Positions 7,520 to 16,351 of a DNA stretch of 64,000 bases are shown piece after piece (the stretch's first letter is position 1; every line of letters begins with the position of its first letter). The translations under genes were made by a program, and so were the position numbers. The DNA is from Sandarakinorhabdus limnophila DSM 17366 (lineage in GTDB: Bacteria; Pseudomonadota; Alphaproteobacteria; Sphingomonadales; Sphingomonadaceae): contig NZ_ATVO01000010.1 in assembly GCF_000420765.1 (NCBI RefSeq), positions 1-64,000 on the forward strand, read 5' to 3'. The notes under the pieces are model-generated. The model searched no databases. It saw only the letters and a program-made list of their open reading frames with translations, and was not told the origin of the DNA.

Positions 7520-8935
7520 ATGCCCCAATCAACCTATCTTGATAATCTCGTTTACGTCTATCTGGGCGTTATGGGGGCCTTCGCCGTAGCCCAGCTGTTG
7601 CAGCTGCGGCCCACGAACCGGGTGCACATAGGCCTTTGGCTGATCGCCAGTTTCTTGTCTGCCTTTGGCGTCCTCTTTTATCTCAATGTTGCCCGTATAT
7701 CGTTCGAAAACTTCACCATTTTTGGGCCGCTGGCCTCAATCGCAGGCGGCTTTCTGCGGTTTTTCGCCTTTAGCTACCGCAGGCACACGTTTCACAAAAG
7801 CCGCTTGGCGCGAGCCTGCATGTGGTCTTCACTGGCTGCAATCCCGTTCATTGCCGTGCCGGCGCTGTCGCCTTACCGGCTCTTGATCGGTTCCAGCATC
7901 GGGACACTGCTGGCGGCCGCCTGCTTTTTTGCGGTACTGCACAATCCCATCTGGAAATCCCGCGCCAGCGCACCGGTCGCCGCGTCCCTGATTGCATTGG
8001 GGATTACCTGTGTGGCAATGGCAGCCCGCGCGGCAACCGCCTACCCGTTCACCGCAGATCAGACGTTCATCGGCCAATCTGAACTGCAAAAACGGGGACT
8101 CGAGAGCGTCGTCCTGATGACTTTTTTCATGCAGCTCGCATTTACCGCGATGATTGTGGATCTACGCGCGCGCGAAGATGCGCGTAATGACCGCATCTCC
8201 ATTCGGATCGCTCAGCGCAACAAAAGATTGCACAAACGCGCCCAGGAAACCGCGAATGTCGCCCGGGCGCGCCTTGATCTCGTCCAGTTGCTGACGCACG
8301 AAGTGCGCCAACCCATCACCAATGCGCAAGCGTCTCTGCAGTCGATCAGTCAGAAACTCCGATCGACGAAAAATACGCCAAATAATGCGTCCTTTGCGCT
8401 CAAGAGTGCGCAATCATCGCTGGACCATATCACCTTATCCTTGTCCAACATCATCGTTGCCTCGACGATACTTTCTGATGAACGCAAATGGGCGACTGAT
8501 GAAGTCGATGCATATGCGGCTCTTAAAATGTCTATATTGGATTTCGATAACGAAAATCAGGGCCGTATAAAAATCACGTTTACTGAAAATGCTATTTACA
8601 TCGAAAGTATATCAATTCTCTTGCGATTGGTTCTCCAAAATATTATCGAATTTGCAATCAAATTTTCAAATCCAGATAGTGACATCGATGCTCATTTGAA
8701 AATTGACTTCGAACTCGAAATGGTTGTTTTCGATATCGGTTTCTTGTCGGCTGATGCCCACCCTTTGAACCAGGGCATCTTCGAACGACGTCCGAGCACT
8801 GACACCGAACCTTCCGGAATTTCATCGCTCGGCCTGTTTGTCGTGCGTCAGATTGCGCGCGAACTGGGCGGCGAGGTCCGATTGTTGGACACAGTGCCGG
8901 GCCGGCAAAATTTTCAACTCGCGCTGCCTTGCTAG
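7520..8935 (+). CDS. Membrane histidine kinase with degenerate ATP-binding motifs
   Basis: The product is 471 aa and starts 12 bases after the response regulator. About seven hydrophobic segments fill residues 10-215, followed by a coiled stretch and a phospho-acceptor motif at H260 (LLTHEVRQPITNAQ). The catalytic domain is altered. The N-box reads NIIEFAIKFS with F378 where the Mg-binding asparagine is expected. The G2 region is GISSLGL rather than GxGxGL. D405 of the G1 box (VFDIGF) is kept. It may be inactive alone or work with the second kinase. The stretch around 8510-8720 is AT-rich compared with its neighbours. Confidence 0.8.
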   Translation: MPQSTYLDNLVYVYLGVMGAFAVAQLLQLRPTNRVHIGLWLIASFLSAFGVLFYLNVARISFENFTIFGPLASIAGGFLRFFAFSYRRHTFHKSRLARACMWSSLAAIPFIAVPALSPYRLLIGSSIGTLLAAACFFAVLHNPIWKSRASAPVAASLIALGITCVAMAARAATAYPFTADQTFIGQSELQKRGLESVVLMTFFMQLAFTAMIVDLRAREDARNDRISIRIAQRNKRLHKRAQETANVARARLDLVQLLTHEVRQPITNAQASLQSISQKLRSTKNTPNNASFALKSAQSSLDHITLSLSNIIVASTILSDERKWATDEVDAYAALKMSILDFDNENQGRIKITFTENAIYIESISILLRLVLQNIIEFAIKFSNPDSDIDAHLKIDFELEMVVFDIGFLSADAHPLNQGIFERRPSTDTEPSGISSLGLFVVRQIARELGGEVRLLDTVPGRQNFQLALPC

Positions 8936-8991
8936 AGCTATGCGACACCCCCTTCCCCGCGCCTCGCGCCTGATCACCGAGCACTCACCAC

Positions 8992-10395
8992 ATGGGCAAT
9001 GACAGTTCCATCGCAATCTTGCTTGTGTTTTATGGGATTCAATTACTGACATTTAGCGCGATACTGCTTCTACTTGTCAAAAATGAACTTCGAACCCCAA
9101 TTCTGTTCTGGATTGGCGCAAACATCATAGCCGTGATTGAAATAATAGCCAGATTGGCATCTTTTAAACCAACGGTAAGCCCTCTTATACCTGTCTCAAT
9201 GGCTATTTTATCTGCTCTATCGGGTTTAATTCGATATTACTCAATAAGGTATGGAAGAAAATCATCTCCTTATTATAATTTTGTATTAATTTTTATTTTT
9301 CTAATTTGGATTATTGTGCCCGCTATTAAAATTGGCTGGCTCAGTTCGTTTTTAGCCTACTCCGCCGGAGCTGCTCTTTTGCTGTTGAGCGCGTGGGAAG
9401 CCAATCGGAACCCACTCTGGAAAGGGCTGGCGGGCCGTCCCATCGTCATCGCCGGCTTCCTGCTCTGCGCTGCAGCGGTCTTCTGGCGCGGGACGCTGTT
9501 CATTGCCAGCCAAAGCGGTGATCAATCCGTTGTGAATGTTACCACGACACTGACCGGGATAACGCTGGTCAGTCTTTCCTCACTTATGCTGCAGATCGGC
9601 TTCCTCAGCCTGATCGCCGGCCACGATTTGCGTAACCGCCGGCTCAGGGACCAAAAGACCGCAGAAGCACTGGAGATCAGCCGCGGCATGGCGGAGGAGC
9701 AGCTTGTTATGGAAACGGTGGCCAATGAGCGGCTCGACATGATCAGTCTGCTCACGCATGAGGTACGCCAGCCGATTAATAGCGCCCAGGCGGCACTCGA
9801 AGCGCTTGCCCGGGAGACAAAAGGTTCGGCGCCCGCAGACGGTGAGATGCGCGACGCCCTTGTTCGGGCCCAAAGCGTCCTTGATGGGATCACCCTCTCA
9901 ATCTCAAACGCGATCCTCGGCGTGTCTTTGATTGATAACAAGCAAGCCATCACCACCTTCGCCTCAGACCTCGTGGAGATTGTGGAACTCGCGCTCAGCG
10001 ATTGTCCGGCGGAGCAGCGCCACCGCATCCACATTCACGGCGCAGCCAGCGCGGTGTTCAGCAATCTTGATCCCGTGCTGATCCGGCTCGCCCTGCGCAA
10101 CCTGTTCGACAATGCCCTCAAATATTCCCCACAAGACAGTTCGGTGCATGTCGAGATCGCGCAGGATGATCAGCGGCTTGGTGCATCCATCAAGGTCTCC
10201 AACCAGATCAAGGACGCGTCCGGCCTGAACGACGACATGTTTGGGCGCCGTGTGAGAGGCGAAAAAGTTGATGTTGAAGGCTCAGGACATGGCCTTTACC
10301 TGGTCGAAAAGGTCGCAGCCGCGCACAATGGTACCATCAGCTATGATGTTAAGGATGGACAGCGCGTGACCTTCGATCTTTTTATTCCAGACTGA
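8992..10395 (+). CDS. Second membrane histidine kinase, paralogue of the preceding one
   Basis: The product is 467 aa with the same architecture as its neighbour: six to seven membrane segments (residues 8-210), a helical linker, and H256 in LLTHEVRQPINSAQ. Here the N-box is canonical (NLFDNALKYS, N370 and N374) and the G2 box is intact (GSGHGLYLVEK). The G1 region reads VSNQIKDASG, where an Asp is expected, so the adenine-binding Asp appears missing. It is the mirror image of the first kinase's defects. The membrane part at 9100-9360 is strikingly AT-rich, a sign of foreign origin or rapid divergence. Confidence 0.8.
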   Translation: MGNDSSIAILLVFYGIQLLTFSAILLLLVKNELRTPILFWIGANIIAVIEIIARLASFKPTVSPLIPVSMAILSALSGLIRYYSIRYGRKSSPYYNFVLIFIFLIWIIVPAIKIGWLSSFLAYSAGAALLLLSAWEANRNPLWKGLAGRPIVIAGFLLCAAAVFWRGTLFIASQSGDQSVVNVTTTLTGITLVSLSSLMLQIGFLSLIAGHDLRNRRLRDQKTAEALEISRGMAEEQLVMETVANERLDMISLLTHEVRQPINSAQAALEALARETKGSAPADGEMRDALVRAQSVLDGITLSISNAILGVSLIDNKQAITTFASDLVEIVELALSDCPAEQRHRIHIHGAASAVFSNLDPVLIRLALRNLFDNALKYSPQDSSVHVEIAQDDQRLGASIKVSNQIKDASGLNDDMFGRRVRGEKVDVEGSGHGLYLVEKVAAAHNGTISYDVKDGQRVTFDLFIPD

Positions 10396-10752
10396 TATTT
10401 TTACTGAGGTGAGCCCAGATTCTCCTTCCGGCTGAAGATGCGCATCCAGTGTTCATTCATCGGCCCCAAGGGCCGCTGCCCGGGGAGCCGGCGTGGGGAG
10501 AGCGCCAGATGAACCGGTGCCAGGTCCCGAAAAAAGGCTTTGAAGATCGCCATTGGCCCGTTGCATCTGGGCCACAGTGCCGTGGTTTGCGCGAATGACG
10601 GGCCTGTTGGGCAGTGACATATGGCTCAAGTGCTTGCACTGCCATTGCAATTGTTTCATGCGCCCTTCTCGCTCTGGCCAGAACAGGCAGGACGGCAATT
10701 TGATCGGGGGATCACAGCCATCGCTTTTGGGGAATCAGGTCCGGCGACGCCG
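10396..10752. other. Intergenic region before the dicarboxylate transporter gene
   Basis: These 357 bases contain short open frames on both strands but none with a convincing start or family. The frame that extends the transporter N-terminus back to 10621 encodes sequence unlike DctA proteins, so I treat it as leader. Confidence 0.5.
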
Positions 10753-12057
10753 ATGAAGCGCACGCCCTTCTATGCGCAACTCTATGTGCAGGTGCTCACA
10801 GCGATTGTCGCTGGCGGCTTGATCGGCCATTTCGCACCCGAAACCGGCGTGGCGCTGAAACCGCTGGGCGATGGCTTCATCCGGCTGGTCAAGATGATCA
10901 TCGCGCCGGTGATCTTCCTCACCATCGTCACCGGCATCGCCGGCATGCGCAATCTGGGCAGCGTTGGCCGGGTGGCGGGCAAGGCCTTTGCCTATTTCCT
11001 GTTCTTCTCCACCATCGCGCTGATCGTCGGGCTCATCGTGGCCAATGTCGTGCAACCGGGTGCCGGCATGAACATCGATCCCGCCACGCTGGAGACCGGC
11101 GCGGTTGATGATTATGTGAAGAAGGCCAAGGACCAAACGATTGTCTCCTTCCTCCTTGGCATCATCCCCGAAACCGTGGCCGGCGCGTTTGTGGACGGCA
11201 ATCTGCTGCAGGTGCTGTTCCTCGCCATCAGTTTCGGCATTGCGCTCTCCACCGCGGGCGAAGCTGCACGGCCAGTCGTGCGCCTGTTCGAGGCGCTGGG
11301 CGCCGGCTTCTTCCGGCTGGTGGCGATCTTCATGCGTGCCGCGCCCATCGGGGCGTTCGGCGCCTTTGCCTTCACAATCGGCAAATATGGCATCGGCTCC
11401 ATCGCCAACCTTGCGGCGCTGGTCGCCACTTTCTACCTCACCTCGCTGCTGTTCGTCATCGTCGTGCTGGGGCTGGTGGCGCGCGGGGCCGGCTTCTCGA
11501 TCTTCACGCTGATCCGCTATCTCAAGGCCGAGCTGCTGCTGGTGCTGGGCACCTCCAGCTCCGAAAGCGCCCTGCCCAGCCTGATGGACAAGATGGAACG
11601 TGCCGGCTGCCCGCGCAACATCGTCGGGCTGGTGGTGCCCACCGGCTACAGCTTCAACCTTGATGGCACCAACATCTACATGACGCTGGCCGCGCTGTTC
11701 ATCGCGCAGGCCACAGGCATCACGCTCAGCCTTGGCGATCAGTTGCTGCTGCTTGGCGTCGCCATGCTTAGCTCGAAGGGTGCTGCCGGGGTAACGGGAG
11801 CGGGCTTCATCACGCTGGCGGCCACGCTGTCGATCGTGCCCAGCGTGCCGATTGCCGGCATGGCGCTGATCCTGGGTATCGATCGCTTCATGTCGGAATG
11901 CCGGGCGCTCACCAATTTCACCGGCAATGCGGTGGCCACCATCGTGGTCTCGCGCTGGGAAAATTCCATCAACGAAGACCAGTTCGCCGCCGTTTTCACC
12001 CACCACAAGTTCGGGCCCGACACCGCCCTGCCGGGCCCCGAAGCCGATCCTGACTGA
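10753..12057 (+). CDS. dctA: C4-dicarboxylate/glutamate:cation symporter (DAACS family)
   Basis: The product is 434 aa, the usual DctA/GltP length when started at ATG 10753 ([21 protein letters not shown]). It imports dicarboxylates such as succinate, fumarate and malate, or glutamate/aspartate, with protons or Na+. Visible family features are the early [20 protein letters not shown] segment, the serine-rich re-entrant loop [12 protein letters not shown], the [14 protein letters not shown] motif of TM7, and [13 protein letters not shown] of the second hairpin. Eight hydrophobic segments fit the fold. It stands alone, with no nearby DctBD system; the adjacent two-component genes look unrelated. 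Substrate choice cannot be read from sequence. Confidence 0.88.
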   Translation: MKRTPFYAQLYVQVLTAIVAGGLIGHFAPETGVALKPLGDGFIRLVKMIIAPVIFLTIVTGIAGMRNLGSVGRVAGKAFAYFLFFSTIALIVGLIVANVVQPGAGMNIDPATLETGAVDDYVKKAKDQTIVSFLLGIIPETVAGAFVDGNLLQVLFLAISFGIALSTAGEAARPVVRLFEALGAGFFRLVAIFMRAAPIGAFGAFAFTIGKYGIGSIANLAALVATFYLTSLLFVIVVLGLVARGAGFSIFTLIRYLKAELLLVLGTSSSESALPSLMDKMERAGCPRNIVGLVVPTGYSFNLDGTNIYMTLAALFIAQATGITLSLGDQLLLLGVAMLSSKGAAGVTGAGFITLAATLSIVPSVPIAGMALILGIDRFMSECRALTNFTGNAVATIVVSRWENSINEDQFAAVFTHHKFGPDTALPGPEADPD

Positions 12058-12090
12058 CAAAAAGCCCAACGAGGGGACAAAATTTTATCG

Positions 12091-12130
12091 CCTGCACGCC
12101 ACGCTGCGCTGACACGGCGTGGCGCGCAGG
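12091..12130 (+). terminator. Hairpin after dctA
   Basis: Arms 12091-12103 and 12118-12130 match at 12 of 13 positions around a 14-nt loop, about 33 bases after the dctA stop. No T run follows, so it may be a weak terminator or mRNA 3'-end hairpin. Confidence 0.4.
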
Positions 12131-12225
12131 TGAAGATCCCACGCCGAAACATTTTCGCAATATTCAGCATTGCGAAAGCCGGCGGGTGCGACAGCAAGCT
12201 CATTCTCCTGTGAAAGGCGCTGCCT

Positions 12226-13662
12226 GTGTCACTCCCCCGCCCAATCCTGCTGCTGCTGGCTGCCACGCTGGCCGGTTGTTCCTACCCCAATTATGCCTCG
12301 GGCGTCGCGCCGAGCTATAACAGCGGCTATCAGCCGGTGATGGGCGGTTATGCCACCGATTGGCCGGCCCAGCCCGGCGCGCAGTGGGGCCCGGAAGATG
12401 TGCCCGGCATCGAGGTGTTCCGCGAGCCGCTGAGCCAATATGGCCGCTGGTTGCAATCGCCGCAGTGGGGTGTGGTGTTCGTGCCCAATGCCCCCAATGG
12501 CTGGCGCCCCTATCAGAACGGGCAATGGCTGGAAAACCGCTTCTGGCTGTCCGGCGATCCCTGGGGCTGGGCCACCGATCATTATGGCCGCTGGGGCTTT
12601 GATGAAGCCGTGGGCTGGGTGTGGGTGCCCGATGTGAACTGGGGCCCAAGCTGGGTCGCCTGGCGCGAAGCCGATGATGTCGTGGGCTGGGCGCCAATCC
12701 CGCCGCGCGTTTCCTGGAGCGTGGGCTTCGGCTTCGGCTCCGGCTTTGGCTATGACAATTTCAACAGCTGGTACGGCCCATCCTGGGTGTGGGTGCCGCG
12801 CGGCAATCTTTATGCGCGCGGCTTTGGCGGCCGCATCTATCCGTGGAACACCGGCATCAACTGGTGGGGCCGCAGCCGCTGGCAGCACGCGCCTTATTGG
12901 GGCTGGAACCAGCCGTGGGACCGCAGCTGGGGCTGGCGCGCGCCGAACCGCGGTTATGGCGGCCAAAATTGGGCGTATCAGAACCGGGGCAACCAGAACT
13001 GGAACAACAACCGCGGCTGGAGCCGCAACGATGGCCGCTGGGACAACAACCGCGGCTGGAATGATCCACGTCGCGGTCAGCCCGGCAGCGTGGGTGATCG
13101 CATCGGCCGCGACATGACCGGCCAGCCGCCACGCCGGAACGGCAACTGGAACAACAACGCGCCGCCAACCGATGGCAACCGCGGCTGGAACAGCGGTTCC
13201 AATCGGGGCCAGCGCGGCGACGGGCAGCCGGGCAACTGGAACAATGGCACCGGCCAGCCGCCGGTTGGTGGCTGGAACGGCAACCGACCGCCACGCCGTG
13301 CCGATGCCAATCCTAATGCCGGCGGGGTTCCCGGTGGCGGCTGGCAGGGCCGGGCTGGCCAGGGCGGTGTATCTGATCGTGTCGCCGGCGGCATGACCCC
13401 GCCGCCGCAAGGCGGCAACTGGCAGGCCCCACCACGCGGCAATTGGCAGGCACCGCAACAACAGGCGCAAGCCCAGCCGCAGTACCGCCCGCAACCGCAG
13501 CCGCAACCTCAGCCGCAGCCCCGCTCTGACGGTGGCCGGCCTGATCGGGGCAATGATCGGGGCAATGATGGCGGCGGCTGGCGTGATCGCAGTGACGGCG
13601 GCCAGCAGACGCGCGGCAACGGCCCACGTTCAGGCAACGGCAGGAACGAACGGCCGCAATAA
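12226..13662 (+). CDS. DUF6600-type lipoprotein with low-complexity Asn/Trp/Gly/Gln tail
   Basis: The product is 478 aa from GTG 12226. A lipoprotein signal with lipobox LAGC gives acylation near residue 20. Residues about 65-160 carry tryptophan-rich repeats (YGRWLQSPQWGVVFVP, DPWGWATDHYGRWGF, VGWVWVPD, VGWAPIPP) characteristic of DUF6600 surface proteins. The rest is disordered repeats of RGWN, NWNNN, then QPQPQ near the end. The function of DUF6600 is unknown; a periplasmic or surface, possibly peptidoglycan- or matrix-associated role is only a guess. The stop is three bases from the end of the convergent neighbour. Confidence 0.75.
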   Translation: MSLPRPILLLLAATLAGCSYPNYASGVAPSYNSGYQPVMGGYATDWPAQPGAQWGPEDVPGIEVFREPLSQYGRWLQSPQWGVVFVPNAPNGWRPYQNGQWLENRFWLSGDPWGWATDHYGRWGFDEAVGWVWVPDVNWGPSWVAWREADDVVGWAPIPPRVSWSVGFGFGSGFGYDNFNSWYGPSWVWVPRGNLYARGFGGRIYPWNTGINWWGRSRWQHAPYWGWNQPWDRSWGWRAPNRGYGGQNWAYQNRGNQNWNNNRGWSRNDGRWDNNRGWNDPRRGQPGSVGDRIGRDMTGQPPRRNGNWNNNAPPTDGNRGWNSGSNRGQRGDGQPGNWNNGTGQPPVGGWNGNRPPRRADANPNAGGVPGGGWQGRAGQGGVSDRVAGGMTPPPQGGNWQAPPRGNWQAPQQQAQAQPQYRPQPQPQPQPQPRSDGGRPDRGNDRGNDGGGWRDRSDGGQQTRGNGPRSGNGRNERPQ

Positions 13663-13665
13663 GCC

Positions 13666-14010
13666 CTACCGATCCTGCCACCAGGCAAAGGCCGCCCGCT
13701 GCTTTTCGGACACGAAGGCGCGGGCGGCTGGCCCGGTCCAATCGGCGGGCGCGTCACGGCGGCCAACCCACCAGCCCTGGCCCGGCAGCCGATCGGATTC
13801 GCGCACCACCAGCGCCGCCAGTTCGGGCTCAGCTGCGGCGCGGCCAGCCTCGTCAATGGCATCAAGCAGCCGGCACAGGCTGCGCATCTTGGGGCGCGAG
13901 AAGCGGTAGCCCAGCGCCAGCAGCATTTCGGAATAGGATAGATCGCGCCCAGCCCGCGCCGCCGCAATCAGCAGCGCCTTGATTTCGGGCAGATCGGCCG
14001 GCGTCACCAT
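13666..14010 (-). CDS. Conserved hypothetical protein, winged-helix-like
   Basis: The product is 114 aa from ATG 14010 (MVTPADLPEIKALLIAAARA). The frame stays open far upstream, but the upstream part overlaps another gene and looks noncoding. The helical first half (YSEMLLALGYRFSRPKMRSL) resembles a small winged-helix module. The C-terminal part is rich in Trp/Arg (GQGWWVGRRDAPADWTGP). Similar short proteins occur in sphingomonads as far as I recall, with no assigned role. Confidence 0.6.
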   Translation of the reverse strand: MVTPADLPEIKALLIAAARAGRDLSYSEMLLALGYRFSRPKMRSLCRLLDAIDEAGRAAAEPELAALVVRESDRLPGQGWWVGRRDAPADWTGPAARAFVSEKQRAAFAWWQDR

Positions 14011-14081
14011 GGCGCCTGTCTGCCACGCGGCTGCGGGATTGGCCACCGGCCGGTGGGGGCACCGGCCGGCGGCTCCCCAAC

Positions 14082-14276
14082 TCAACTGCGCGGCGGTTCC
14101 GGCGGCGGTGCGGGCGGCGCAGGCGGTGCGGGCGGTGCGGGCGGGGCCGGCGGCACTGGCGCCGTGCTGTCGGTTGGGGTTTCTGGCGCTGGCGGCGGTT
14201 TGCGCGGTTGGGCCAGGGCGGGCCCGGCAAGCGCAAGCAGCAAGGGGGCCAGCATCAGGCCATGAGCGGTCTTCAT
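14082..14276 (-). CDS. Small secreted proline-rich protein
   Basis: The product is 64 aa with an excellent ribosome-binding site (AAGGAGTTGCAAAATG). Residues 1-21 form a signal peptide (MKTAHGLMLAPLLLALAG, cleaved after PALA). The mature peptide is a run of PPAP units ending PPPEPPRS. Such Pro-Ala rods can span the periplasm, but no partner is evident. It is divergent from the RNase D gene. Confidence 0.6.
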   Translation of the reverse strand: MKTAHGLMLAPLLLALAGPALAQPRKPPPAPETPTDSTAPVPPAPPAPPAPPAPPAPPPEPPRS

Positions 14277-14550
14277 TTTGCAACTCCTTGACGTTGTTAC
14301 AGTCTGGCGTTGCCCCGCCCCTGTTGATTGGTCTGGCCGGCACCGCTTTCGGGGGGCAGTGGTGCCGGCCAGTGACGGCAAATTGCGCCGCCAACATGAA
14401 CCTCAGCTTTCAGCCTGGTTGCCACCGGGACGGGCCGTAGGCGCAAGCGGGACGAAGCGTTCACCGCCGCCCTTCCGCGCCTTCGAATGCCCCTCCCGAA
14501 TCAGGTCACGGCGGATGACAGCATGGCTTCACCCTGCTAACGCACAGCCC

Positions 14551-15165
14551 ATGACCGTATATCTGCACGAAGCTGATCTTCCCGCCGGCATCCTCGCGCC
14601 CGGCCCGGTGGCCGTGGACAGCGAGACCATGGGCCTCAACCCGCACCGCGACCGGCTCTGCCTGCTGCAGATCAGCGATGGCCACGGCGATGAACATCTG
14701 GTGCGCTTTGCCCCCGGCCACTATGATGCGCCCAATCTGAAGGCGGTGCTGGCTGATCCCGAACGCCTGAAACTGATGCACTTCGCCCGGTTCGACGTGG
14801 CGGTGATTCACCAGTTCCTGGGCGTGTGGGCCACCCCGGTGTTCTGCACCAAGATCGCTTCGAAACTGGTGCGCACCTACACGGATCGCCATGGCCTGAA
14901 GGATCTGCTGAAGGAAACGCTGGGCGTCGAAATCTCCAAGCAGCAGCAGTCCAGCGATTGGGGCGCCGCCGAGCTTTCGGATGCGCAGAAGGAATATGCC
15001 GCCAGCGACGTGCGGTACCTGCACCGCGCCCATGAAGTGCTGGAACGCCGCCTCGCCCGTGAAGGCCGCACCCACATTGCACAGGCCTGTTTCGATTTCC
15101 TCGCCACCCGCGCCGAACTCGATCTGGTCGGCTGGGCCGAACAGGATATCTTCGCCCACCTGTGA
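14551..15165 (+). CDS. rnd: Ribonuclease D-type 3'-5' exonuclease
   Basis: The product is 204 aa with a single DEDDy exonuclease domain and no HRDC domain, as is usual for the short alphaproteobacterial form. Catalytic motifs are VDSETMG (Exo I, residues about 20-26), HFARFDVAVIHQF (Exo II) and YAASDVRYLHRAH (Exo III, tyrosine at the DEDDy position). It trims the 3' ends of tRNA precursors and other RNAs. ATG 14551 matches the conserved start; the frame further upstream lacks conserved residues. It is followed 26 bases later by lptC and lptA, an order common in sphingomonads. Confidence 0.88.
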   Translation: MTVYLHEADLPAGILAPGPVAVDSETMGLNPHRDRLCLLQISDGHGDEHLVRFAPGHYDAPNLKAVLADPERLKLMHFARFDVAVIHQFLGVWATPVFCTKIASKLVRTYTDRHGLKDLLKETLGVEISKQQQSSDWGAAELSDAQKEYAASDVRYLHRAHEVLERRLAREGRTHIAQACFDFLATRAELDLVGWAEQDIFAHL

Positions 15166-15191
15166 GCCGCTTGTCGAAAGCCTGAACCACC

Positions 15192-15857
15192 GTGGCCACC
15201 ACGCCTGTCCCGATCAGCCGCCCGCTTTCGCCCCCGGCACTTTCACGGCGCCAACAGGCCGCGCTGCCGGGCAGCGCGCATGATCGGCGCATGACCGTGC
15301 TGAAATGGGCCTTGCCGGCGTCGGCCTTCCTGATCGGCATGACCATCCTGATCTGGCCACTGATCGGCGTGCAGGAATTCTCCTTCCTGCTGGCGAAAGA
15401 CCAGGTGGCAGTGTCGCGGGAACGCCTGCGCGTGAACCGCGCCGAATATCGCGGCAAGACCGCCGCCGGCGAGGCGTTCTCCATCTCGGCCGGCAGCGCC
15501 GTTCAGCGCACGAGCGCGGAACCGGTGGTGGTGCTCACCAAACTCGCCGCCCGGCTGGAGGGCAAGGATGGCCCGGCCACGGTCTCCGCCCCGTCGGGCC
15601 GCTATTTCATCGAAGAAGATCGGCTGGAAGTGGCCGGCCCGGTGAAGCTGCGATCCGATGGCGGCTACACGCTGGATGCCGAGACCGTCGCCATCGATCT
15701 GAAGCGCCGCACCGTGAAAACCGATGCGCGGGTTTCCGGCCGGCTGCCGATGGGCACCTTCCGCAGCAACCGCATGACCGGCGATCTGGCCGGCAACCGC
15801 GTCAGCCTGATCGGCAATGTCCACTTGCGCATCAACCAGCGCGGCGGCAGAGGATGA
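15192..15857 (+). CDS. lptC: LPS export protein LptC
   Basis: The product is 221 aa from GTG 15192. It has a short cytoplasmic N-terminus, one membrane anchor (ALPASAFLIGMTILIWPLIG, residues about 38-57) and a beta-jellyroll periplasmic domain. LptC takes lipopolysaccharide from the LptB2FG extractor and passes it to LptA. A later in-frame ATG (residue 33) would also retain the anchor. The stop overlaps the lptA start by four bases (ATGA), implying coupled translation. Confidence 0.82.
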   Translation: MATTPVPISRPLSPPALSRRQQAALPGSAHDRRMTVLKWALPASAFLIGMTILIWPLIGVQEFSFLLAKDQVAVSRERLRVNRAEYRGKTAAGEAFSISAGSAVQRTSAEPVVVLTKLAARLEGKDGPATVSAPSGRYFIEEDRLEVAGPVKLRSDGGYTLDAETVAIDLKRRTVKTDARVSGRLPMGTFRSNRMTGDLAGNRVSLIGNVHLRINQRGGRG

Positions 15858-16351
15858 ATATGCGCGCCCTGATCGTTATTGCCCTGCTCGCCGCCAGTCC
15901 GGCTGCGGCCCAACGCTTTGACAGCAACGCCCCCATCGATGTCGATGCCGGCCGCATCGATATTGCCGATGATGCCAATGAAGCGATCTTCTCTGGCGCC
16001 GTGGTGATCCGCCAGGGCAGCATGACGCTGAACGCTGATCGCGTGCGCATTACCTATAGCAAGGACAATGCCGGCAGCCCGCAGGTGCAGCGGCTGGACG
16101 CGCTGGGCAGCGTGCGGCTGCGGCAGGACACGATGCGCGCCACGTCAAACAGCGGCGTGTACGACGTCAATCGCAAGCTGGTGACGCTGATCGGCAATGT
16201 GAAGCTGGATCGCGGCACCGATCATCTCGAAGGCGCCCGCGTGGTGTGGAATCTCGCCACCCGCACCACAAGCTTCGACGCGCGCACCGCCAGCAATCCC
16301 GGCGGCCGCGTGACCGGCCGCTTCACCGTTCCGCAGAAGAAGCAGCCGTAA
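15854..16351 (+). CDS. lptA: LPS transport protein LptA (OstA family)
   Basis: The product is 165 aa. A signal peptide (MNMRALIVIALLAASPAAAQ) is followed by the OstA domain: FDSNAPIDVDAGRID, SGAVVIRQGSMTLNADRVRI, IGNVKLDRGTDHLEGARVV. LptA forms the periplasmic bridge that carries LPS to LptDE. The ribosome-binding site AGAGG lies just upstream in the end of lptC. The 3' end overlaps the convergent hydrolase gene by 29 bases. Confidence 0.88.
   Translation: MNMRALIVIALLAASPAAAQRFDSNAPIDVDAGRIDIADDANEAIFSGAVVIRQGSMTLNADRVRITYSKDNAGSPQVQRLDALGSVRLRQDTMRATSNSGVYDVNRKLVTLIGNVKLDRGTDHLEGARVVWNLATRTTSFDARTASNPGGRVTGRFTVPQKKQP

Noticed and set aside
10453-10698. 81-codon minus-strand frame before dctA
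   Set aside because: No ribosome-binding site, no recognisable domain and odd composition.
10735-12069. 444-codon frame antisense to dctA
   Set aside because: His/Gly/Asp/Arg-rich shadow of a conserved transporter gene.
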